Below are positions 1 through 4,720 of a DNA stretch of 7,323 nt, piece after piece. The stretch is from NCBI GenBank assembly GCA_007123655.1, contig SKKR01000325.1, positions 1 to 7,323 on the forward strand, read 5' to 3'. The DNA comes from Thermomicrobiaceae bacterium. Its GTDB lineage: Bacteria > Chloroflexota > Chloroflexia > Thermomicrobiales > Thermomicrobiaceae. How positions within the stretch are numbered: the first letter of the stretch is position 1; each line of letters opens with the position of its first letter. The notes beneath the pieces were generated by a model, which was not told the DNA's origin, did no database searches, and worked only from the letters and a program-made list of their open reading frames with translations. The position numbers and the translations under genes were made by a program.

Positions 1-326
1 GCCAGATCCCGGGCGGTTTGCCAGGGTTGCCGGCGAGCGATTGGCGTAATCCACGATCCCAGCGTGATTCGGCTTGTTCTCGCGGCGATTCCGGTCAGGG
101 TGATCCATGGATCCAGAAAGTCAGCATACTGCGGAGGACTCCAGAACTCAGCAGTTGAAGACCGACCTTCGTCGTTAACTTCCGCGGCGGGCGGGGGAGG
201 GAACGCCAGGTGGTCGGCCAGGAGCACAGCGTCCCAGCCGCCCTCTTCGGCCGCAACCCCGCACTCCACCATCAGTTCGGCATTCGCGCCTGCCAGGTGA
301 TTGAGCAGAATCAGGGCGTGTTTCAT
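1..326 (-). CDS. LLM-class flavin/F420-dependent oxidoreductase, N-terminal part (runs off window)
   Basis: The reading frame opens at ATG 326-324 and stays open to the window edge, giving about 108 residues with no stop. It begins MKHALILLNHLAGANAELMV and continues with GGWDAVLLADHLAFP, DFLDPWITL, RITLGSWITPIARRQPWQTARDL. These match the same blocks in the intact paralogue just upstream (MKHGLIL, SGWDGVFLIDHL, FVDPWITL, ISLGTWVTPIPRRQPWQVARDL), so this is a second luciferase-like monooxygenase-fold enzyme of about 280 residues expected. A proline-rich insert of roughly 15 residues (after DHLAFP) separates it from the paralogue. A GGAAGGG Shine-Dalgarno-like sequence lies at 337-343, 10 nt before the start. 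The gap from the preceding gene is 43 bp, so the two are probably co-transcribed. LLM enzymes use FMN or F420 for oxidation or monooxygenation; the substrate is unknown. The active-site C-terminal half is outside the window. Confidence 0.88.
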   Translation of the reverse strand, partial: MKHALILLNHLAGANAELMVECGVAAEEGGWDAVLLADHLAFPPPPAAEVNDEGRSSTAEFWSPPQYADFLDPWITLTGIAARTSRITLGSWITPIARRQPWQTARDL

Positions 327-369
327 TGTCGTCTTTCCCTTCCACATTGGCCACCGCACCGATCTTCTC

Positions 370-1200
370 TTACCTCGGCGGCCCATCCTGAATACGCTGT
401 TTGTCCAGGCTATAGGTTCCCGACTCGCCGATGGTTGTCGTCAGAAGCCACGTAGCTCCAAGTTTCTTGCACAGTTCGGTGTATTCTGATCCAGCGTCAA
501 CTGGATCAGCCAGCAACACAATGTCCCCCGGGGTGTCGGTCAGGCTGAGGTAATAGTCAACGAGTTCGCCTACCTGCTCCCCGTGCTGACCACCCTCGAG
601 CATTGCAGGCCAGTTGGGCATGATGCCATCCCAGCGTGCACCTCTGCGGACTGGCTTCTTGTTCGGCCACCAGCAGCCGACGATAATCGGTATGCGCGGC
701 TTCTGGACCGGTGTCGGCAGAATGGCTAGGTCGTTGATTTCGTAGTGCTCTCCGGAGAAGCTCAGGGGTTCACCAGTCCATAGGCTGGCGATAATCTCGA
801 GCGCTTCGTCGTACTTGCGCCCAATTTCGCGGGGATTCCACTCCTGTCCGATTGTCTCATAGTCCTGCTGTACCCCAAGGCCGGCGCCGAGAATGACTCG
901 ACCGTTGGATAGCCTGTCAAGCGTGGCAAGATCTCTCGCAACCTGCCATGGCTGTCTCCGTGGAATAGGCGTAACCCACGTCCCCAACGAGATGGTACGT
1001 GTTCGAGACGCAATAGCGGCTAACGTGATCCAGGGATCGACGAAGTTCGCATGCTGACCGGCCTGCGGGTTATTAAACGGATAGACAAGATGATCAATGA
1101 GGAAGACCCCATCCCACCCTGAATTCTCGGCCTCAACTGCGAACTCCACCATATCTTCCGCGGCGATTAGACTGTTGTGCAGTATCAGTCCATGTTTCAT
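370..1200 (-). CDS. LLM-class flavin/F420-dependent oxidoreductase
   Basis: This 276-residue cytosolic protein has the luciferase-like (LLM) TIM-barrel signatures in order: GWDGVFLIDHL at residues 28-38, LGTWVTPIPRRQPWQVARDLATLDRLS at about 72-98, NGRVILGAGLG at 99-109, RKYDEALEIIASLWTGEPLSFSGEHY at about 128-153, and PRIPIIVGCWW at 168-178. The TLDRLSNGRVILGAGLG segment is typical of FMN/F420-dependent members. Cofactor choice and substrate are not decided by the sequence. The frame also has a GTG at 1203-1201, directly before the ATG. I chose ATG 1200 because AGAGGT (about 1207-1212) sits 6 nt away and because the downstream paralogue also begins MKH. The stop is TAA at 372-370. The C-terminus ends QDGPPR, nearly identical to the RQGPPR end of the pseudogene upstream, which confirms common descent. 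It is probably the first gene of a unit with the paralogue at 326-1, driven by the promoter near 1346-1374. Confidence 0.93.
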   Translation of the reverse strand: MKHGLILHNSLIAAEDMVEFAVEAENSGWDGVFLIDHLVYPFNNPQAGQHANFVDPWITLAAIASRTRTISLGTWVTPIPRRQPWQVARDLATLDRLSNGRVILGAGLGVQQDYETIGQEWNPREIGRKYDEALEIIASLWTGEPLSFSGEHYEINDLAILPTPVQKPRIPIIVGCWWPNKKPVRRGARWDGIMPNWPAMLEGGQHGEQVGELVDYYLSLTDTPGDIVLLADPVDAGSEYTELCKKLGATWLLTTTIGESGTYSLDKQRIQDGPPR

Positions 1201-1271
1201 CACTTACCTCTTGTTTCGGCTCGGTCTAACCTGTTACAGACCCGCCCAAAACGTTCGACGAACAACGAAAC

Positions 1272-1287
1272 CGGGTGAATTCGCCCA
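1272..1287. promoter_or_regulatory. Operator-like palindrome, 7-2-7 heptamer pair upstream of the LLM genes
   Basis: The plus strand reads CGGGTGA-AT-TCGCCCA: two inverted 7-nt arms split by 2 nt. It has the same geometry as TGGGTGA-GG-TCACCCA at 6619-6634 and differs from it by one base in each arm. It lies about 72 bp before the LLM start codon, in non-coding DNA. Inference: a binding site for a dimeric regulator shared with the operator array at 6590-6648. It falls downstream of the promoter proposed at 1346-1374, so it would fit repression or a second promoter better than classical activation of that promoter. Confidence 0.45.
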
Positions 1288-1345
1288 TATTCTGTCACAC
1301 ATGAAAGAACCGCGCACCAGCAAATTAGACGTTCATTCACTATTC

Positions 1346-1374
1346 ACCCTAGAACCCCATCGGATACGTGTCAA
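1346..1374 (-). promoter_or_regulatory. Candidate sigma-70 promoter for the LLM oxidoreductase genes
   Basis: On the minus strand a perfect -35 hexamer TTGACA (1374-1369) is followed by a 17-nt spacer and TAGGGT (1351-1346) as a weak -10 (3 of 6 to TATAAT). Transcription would start near 1339, leaving a leader of about 140 nt before the ATG at 1200. The -10 overlaps an AGGGTGA copy (1350-1344) of the heptamer seen at 6590-6648. A weak -10 with a perfect -35 is compatible with a regulated promoter. This is a pattern match only. Confidence 0.45.
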
Positions 1375-1401
1375 TCCCCTCGACGGAGACTATTATCTCC
1401 T

Positions 1402-1423
1402 GGCGAGCCACTCCCGGCTCGTC
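1402..1423. other. Hairpin-forming inverted repeat downstream of the LLM pseudogene
   Basis: CGAGCC (1404-1409) and GGCTCG (1416-1421) pair around a 6-nt loop, extended by one G-U and one G-C pair outward. It lies between the pseudogene stop (1449) and the candidate promoter (1374-1346), where a terminator for the upstream operon would be expected. No T-tract follows on the minus strand, so a Rho-independent terminator is doubtful. The rest of 1204-1448 shows no coding potential; it holds this hairpin, the promoter and the palindrome at 1272-1287. Confidence 0.3.
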
Positions 1424-1448
1424 CGGCGTGCTTCATGACTTGCGTCGA

Positions 1449-1764
1449 TCACCTGGGCGGCCCCTGGCGGATGCGCTCTTCCATATTCGGCAACCACTCC
1501 CTGTTGGGGTATGTGTACAGCCAGGTCGTGCCGTATTCTCGACAGAGGTTTACCCAGCCCTCCGCGGGTTCAACGCCGTCGCCGGGAGCAGCCGGCATGA
1601 AGATCTCTCCCGGATCATCGGTGATGCTGTGATACCAGCCGAGCATTTCCTTCACCAGTTCTGCCGAAGACTTCGTGTTTCCCGATTCCATTCCGTAGAC
1701 CGGCATGATACCGTCCCACTTCGCGCCACGGCTGTCTCCTGGGAGTCGGGGTAATCCAGGTGTC
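1449..1764 (-). pseudogene. Decayed LLM-class oxidoreductase (N-terminus and middle deleted, frameshifted)
   Basis: Two pieces of an LLM oxidoreductase are joined out of frame. From 1764 to 1726 one frame encodes DTWITPTPRRQPW, matching GTWVTPIPRRQPW (residues 73-85) of the intact paralogue at 1200-370. From about 1726 to 1449 a different frame encodes RGAKWDGIMP, then LVKEMLGWYHSITDDPGEI, then CREYGTTWLYTY, ending in RQGPPR and TGA. This matches the last 90 or so residues of the intact copy (RGARWDGIMP, LVDYYLSLTDTPGDI, LGATWLLTT, QDGPPR). About 100 internal codons and the first 70 or so are missing. The deletion falls near 1725-1731 at CCGTGGCGCG, where the PW codons of the 5' piece and the RGA codons of the 3' piece overlap. 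An open frame runs from 1826 through the 3' piece, but its first part is not LLM-like and no good ribosome site was seen, so I do not call it a gene. It follows FAD-oxidoreductase copy 2 by about 80 bp. Confidence 0.82.
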
Positions 1765-1767
1765 CGG

Positions 1768-1788
1768 GGGAGCAACTCGTTTGCTCCC
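1768..1788. repeat. Perfect 8-bp inverted repeat at the 5' edge of the LLM pseudogene
   Basis: GGGAGCAA (1768-1775) and TTGCTCCC (1781-1788) flank a 5-nt loop. LLM homology begins only a few bases inside it (1764), and the 55 bp between it and the FAD-oxidoreductase stop (1844) matches nothing I recognise. It could be a weak terminator for the FAD-oxidoreductase pair (no T-tract follows on the minus strand), a dispersed intergenic hairpin repeat, or a trace of the rearrangement that removed the N-terminus of the pseudogene. Confidence 0.45.
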
Positions 1789-1843
1789 GAGCGAGCGGAA
1801 AAGCCGCCGCCCCTACCCGCGGTCAATGATTCTGAGAACTGGC

Positions 1844-3226
1844 TTAAGCGACGCGGATCCGCTGGTGTGCGTCGAACAGGCCCTGCGGGTCATAGCGCTG
1901 CTTGATCTCGCGCAGTCGCTCGAAGTTGTCGCCGTAAGCCTGTTTAAACTCGTCGCCGGCATCGCCTTGCAGAGCGTTGACGTATGCGCCGCCGGTTGAG
2001 AAGGGCTCCATTGCTTTGTGGAGCTGTCGCACCCAGGCGATAACCTCACCGTCTCGGCTTTCATCCGCCCAGGCGCCGTAGATCCCCAAATTGAACTTTG
2101 CATTGCGATGGGGGAAGGCCGTGGCGGATTGATCTACCTCGCTGATCACTCCGTCCATCGTTTCGAAATTGAAACTGGTGAACTCGCCGGGCAACGTTCC
2201 GGTGTTTTCCAGAAGCGTGTCGATGGCCTCGTCAGGCAGGCTCGATAGATAGTGGGCTTTCCAGTAGTTCCGGGAACCTTTGGGAAACGCGGCGTCAGAC
2301 GCAGTTTGCAGGGCGGTGTATTGCATCGGCGTTACTGCGCTCAGGATCGGGTTCCCGAACGACGCCAGTTCCCGCAAAGGCGTATTCTCCTCAGTTGCTT
2401 CTCTTCGCGAGTCCATCGCTCTGAGCGCAACCGCCAGCTTGCCGTGATGTTCCTCGGGGAACGGCGGTTTAGGGGAGATGCGTATGATCCCGCACAGGCA
2501 ACCGACCTCCCTGGGAGCCGTAGCCATGAAGTCTCGGAAGAACTGGATTACCTCTCGCGCATCATCGAACGGATGGACGATACGAGCGGTAAGAATCTCA
2601 GGGCCGACTTCATGCAGCTTGAACTCGAACGAGGTCACAACACCGAAGTTCCCGCCGCCTCCACGGAGCGCCCAGAAGAGATCCTGGTTATCGCTCTCGC
2701 TGGCGCGAACGAGAGATCCATCGGCAGTGACGACGTGTGCGGCTATAAGATTGTCGGCCGTCAGCCCAAATCGCCGTTGCAGGTGACCCACGCCTCCCCC
2801 AAGGGTAAGTCCAGCAACGCCCGTCGTCGATACCATGCCCGCGGGTACGGCAAGGCCGAACTTCTGGGTCTCGTGGTCGAGAACTCCCAACGTGGCGCCG
2901 CCCTGGACCTGCGCAGTCTTGTGTTCTGGGTCGACGAGGACGCCGTTCATGGGCGCCAGATCGATCACCAGGCCGTCATCACAAAGGGCTTTTCCGGCGA
3001 CACCATGTCCTCCCCCTTTGACGGAGAGCGGAAAACCGTGTTCCCTGGCGAAGTTGACGCACGCAATGACATCAGCGGTACCTGTGCATTGGGCGATCAT
3101 CGACGGTCTGCGATCAAACATGCCGTTAAAGATTGCTCGCGATTCGTCGTAGTCCGGGTCATCCCGGGTCAACAGGTTTCCGCGCAACTGGCTTGCGAGT
3201 GCTTTAGCAATGGGTGTCTCGAGCAT
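1844..3226 (-). CDS. FAD-linked oxidoreductase, BBE-like (VAO/PCMH fold), copy 2
   Basis: A 460-residue flavoprotein of usual length for bacterial BBE-like oxidases. The FAD-binding domain (about residues 38-205) contains PLSVKGGGHGVAG, whose His74 is the expected 8-alpha-histidyl FAD attachment site, followed by GVAGLTLGGGVGHLQRRFGLT (136-156) and DLFWALRGGGGNFGVVTSFEF (182-202). The position used by bicovalent relatives for a cysteinyl link (GxC before VGxGG) has no Cys here (MVSTTGVAG), so FAD should be held by His only. The C-terminal BBE segment (about 414-457) has YVN, then FERLREIKQRYDPQGLFDAHQR. No signal peptide is visible, so it is probably cytosolic. Family members oxidise alcohols, sugars or natural-product intermediates using O2 or other acceptors; the substrate is unknown. 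The start ATG 3226 has AAGGAG 5 nt upstream. It lies 28 bp after copy 1 with no terminator between, so the two are almost certainly one operon. By hand count, 60 of the first 80 residues equal copy 1, with no gaps. Confidence 0.95.
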   Translation of the reverse strand: MLETPIAKALASQLRGNLLTRDDPDYDESRAIFNGMFDRRPSMIAQCTGTADVIACVNFAREHGFPLSVKGGGHGVAGKALCDDGLVIDLAPMNGVLVDPEHKTAQVQGGATLGVLDHETQKFGLAVPAGMVSTTGVAGLTLGGGVGHLQRRFGLTADNLIAAHVVTADGSLVRASESDNQDLFWALRGGGGNFGVVTSFEFKLHEVGPEILTARIVHPFDDAREVIQFFRDFMATAPREVGCLCGIIRISPKPPFPEEHHGKLAVALRAMDSRREATEENTPLRELASFGNPILSAVTPMQYTALQTASDAAFPKGSRNYWKAHYLSSLPDEAIDTLLENTGTLPGEFTSFNFETMDGVISEVDQSATAFPHRNAKFNLGIYGAWADESRDGEVIAWVRQLHKAMEPFSTGGAYVNALQGDAGDEFKQAYGDNFERLREIKQRYDPQGLFDAHQRIRVA

Positions 3227-3254
3227 GGCATCTCCTTCGTCTCGAGCGAGTGAC

Positions 3255-4637
3255 TTACCTCGTCACCAGGCGCTGGTGCGCGTCGAAAAGCCCCTGCGGG
3301 TCATAGCGCTGCTTGATCTCGCGCAATCGTTCGAAGTTGTTGCCATACGATTCCTTGAACTCGTCTCCGGCATCGACTGGAAGATAGTTGACGTATCCGC
3401 CGCCGGTTGAGAATGGCTTCATTGCTTCATGGAACCGTCTCGCCCAGTCGATGGCTTCCTCGTCCCGGCTCTCATCCGCCCAGTTCGCGAAGATCCCGAG
3501 CCCGAACTTTGCATTGCGATGGGGAAACGCTGTTGCGGATTGATCTGCCTCGTTGATCGCTCCACCCATCGTTTCGAGCCCGTAGTTGGAGTACTCGCCC
3601 GGCAGCGTTCCGGCGTTTTCCAGAATCGTGTCGATGGCCTCGTCCGGCAAGCTCTGGAAATAGTGGGATTTCCAGTAGTAGCGGGCGCCTTTGGGAAATC
3701 CAGCGTCGAACTGCGATTGCAGGGCGGCGTATTGTATCGGCATCACGGCACTCAGGATCGGATTTCCAAACGATGCCAGTTCCTGGAGGGGCGTATTCTC
3801 CTCGGTTGCTTCTTTCCGCGAGTCGTTTGCAATCAGTGCAACCGCCATCTTGCCGTGATGTTCTTCGGGGAACGGCTCCATCGGTGGGACTCGCAGAACC
3901 AGGCAAATACAGCCGAGTTCCTTTGGCGCGTCAGCCATGAAATCACGGTAGAACCGGATAACCTCGCGCGCATCGTCAAACAGATGGAAGATCTGCGCGG
4001 TAAGAATCTCCGGACCGACCTCGTGCAGCCGGAACTCGAAGGAGGTCACTACGCCAAAGTTTCCGCCGCCTCCGCGAAGCGCCCAGAACAGGTCCTGGTG
4101 CTGGGACTCGTTTGCGTGGAGAAGCTCTCCGTCGGCGGTGACGATGTCTACCGACTGGAGGTTATCGATCGTCAGACCGAAGCGTCGCGCCAGGTGGCCG
4201 TTGCCTCCGCCAAGGGTCAGACCAGCGACGCCAGTGCGTGAGTCGACGCCGGCCGGCACAGCGAGCCCGAACTTTTGCGTCTCGTGGTCGAGATCTCCAA
4301 GCAGCGCCCCGGCTTGAACCTGTGCGGTTTTCAGTTCGGGGTCAACCAGTACACCATTCATCAGCGACAAATCGATCACCACGCCGTCATTGCACAGGGC
4401 TTTTCCGGCGACGCCATGTCCGCCGCCTTTGACGGAAAGCGGCAATCCGTTTTCGCGTGCGAAGTTGACGCAAGTGACGACATCAGCGGCGCCTGTGCAT
4501 TGGGCGATCATCGACGGCTTGCGGTCGATCATCCCGTTAAAGAGTGAGCGAGCCTCGTCATATCCCGGGTTATCTGGCGTCAAGAGGTTCCCGCGCAGTA
4601 CACCAGCGAGAGCTTCGGTCATTGTTGTATCCAGCAT
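3255..4637 (-). CDS. FAD-linked oxidoreductase, BBE-like (VAO/PCMH fold), copy 1
   Basis: A 460-residue tandem duplicate of the gene at 3226-1844, colinear and of identical length. It keeps every landmark: PLSVKGGGHGVAG with covalent-FAD His74, GVAGLTLGGGNGHLARRFGLT (136-156), DLFWALRGGGGNFGVVTSFEF (182-202), and a BBE C-terminus with YVN then FERLREIKQRYDPQGLFDAHQR. The cysteinyl-FAD position again lacks Cys (VDSRTGVAG), so linkage is expected to be single. Differences from copy 2 cluster in the N-terminal 40 residues, the 145-180 stretch and the substrate domain (about 240-420), which would suit divergence of substrate range. The start ATG 4637 has AAAGGAA at 4643-4649. Two inverted repeats (4653-4678 and 4680-4705) separate it from the secreted propeller gene upstream, and no clear promoter is seen in the 83-bp gap. 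It may rely on read-through or on an element inside that gap. Confidence 0.95.
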   Translation of the reverse strand: MLDTTMTEALAGVLRGNLLTPDNPGYDEARSLFNGMIDRKPSMIAQCTGAADVVTCVNFARENGLPLSVKGGGHGVAGKALCNDGVVIDLSLMNGVLVDPELKTAQVQAGALLGDLDHETQKFGLAVPAGVDSRTGVAGLTLGGGNGHLARRFGLTIDNLQSVDIVTADGELLHANESQHQDLFWALRGGGGNFGVVTSFEFRLHEVGPEILTAQIFHLFDDAREVIRFYRDFMADAPKELGCICLVLRVPPMEPFPEEHHGKMAVALIANDSRKEATEENTPLQELASFGNPILSAVMPIQYAALQSQFDAGFPKGARYYWKSHYFQSLPDEAIDTILENAGTLPGEYSNYGLETMGGAINEADQSATAFPHRNAKFGLGIFANWADESRDEEAIDWARRFHEAMKPFSTGGGYVNYLPVDAGDEFKESYGNNFERLREIKQRYDPQGLFDAHQRLVTR

Positions 4638-4652
4638 GTCAGTTCCTTTCTG

Positions 4653-4678
4653 CTTTAGATCCTTGCTTGGATCTAGAG
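4653..4678. promoter_or_regulatory. Inverted repeat directly upstream of the FAD-oxidoreductase ribosome site
   Basis: TAGATCC (4656-4662) and GGATCTA (4669-4675) are perfect inverted arms around a 6-nt spacer. They extend to about 10 bp as an RNA stem (CTTTAGATCC with GGATCTAGAG, one wobble). It ends 4 nt from the AAAGGAA Shine-Dalgarno sequence of the next gene. It is not followed by a T-tract. It could be an operator or an mRNA 5' stem that protects or regulates the FAD-oxidoreductase transcript after processing. Confidence 0.45.
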
Positions 4679-4679
4679 A

Positions 4680-4705
4680 CCGGAGAGCGCATTCGCGCTC
4701 TCCGG
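4680..4705 (-). terminator. Terminator-like GC-rich hairpin after the secreted propeller gene
   Basis: CCGGAGAGCGC (4680-4690) and GCGCTCTCCGG (4695-4705) form a perfect 11-bp stem with a 4-nt loop, 15 bp past the stop codon of the propeller gene. On the minus strand the tail is TCTCTAGATCC, so the U-run is poor. It is a very stable stem and may terminate partially or act as a 3' processing barrier between the propeller gene and the FAD-oxidoreductase pair. Confidence 0.65.
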
Positions 4706-4720
4706 AAACCGTGTGGTGGA

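Noticed and set aside
1449..1826. A 125-codon minus-strand frame that could be annotated as a small protein.
   Set aside because: Only its last 92 or so codons are LLM-derived. The start region is out-of-frame debris including a hairpin, so a pseudogene explains it better.
2252..3253. Long plus-strand open frame of 333 codons opposite FAD-oxidoreductase copy 2.
   Set aside because: It is antisense to a gene with clear family motifs over its whole length. Its translation is Arg/Ser-rich with no recognisable domain, as expected of a shadow frame in GC-rich coding DNA.
3429..4241. Plus-strand open frame of 270 codons opposite FAD-oxidoreductase copy 1.
   Set aside because: It resembles the antisense frame opposite copy 2 only because the sense genes are duplicates; there is no ribosome site or domain support.
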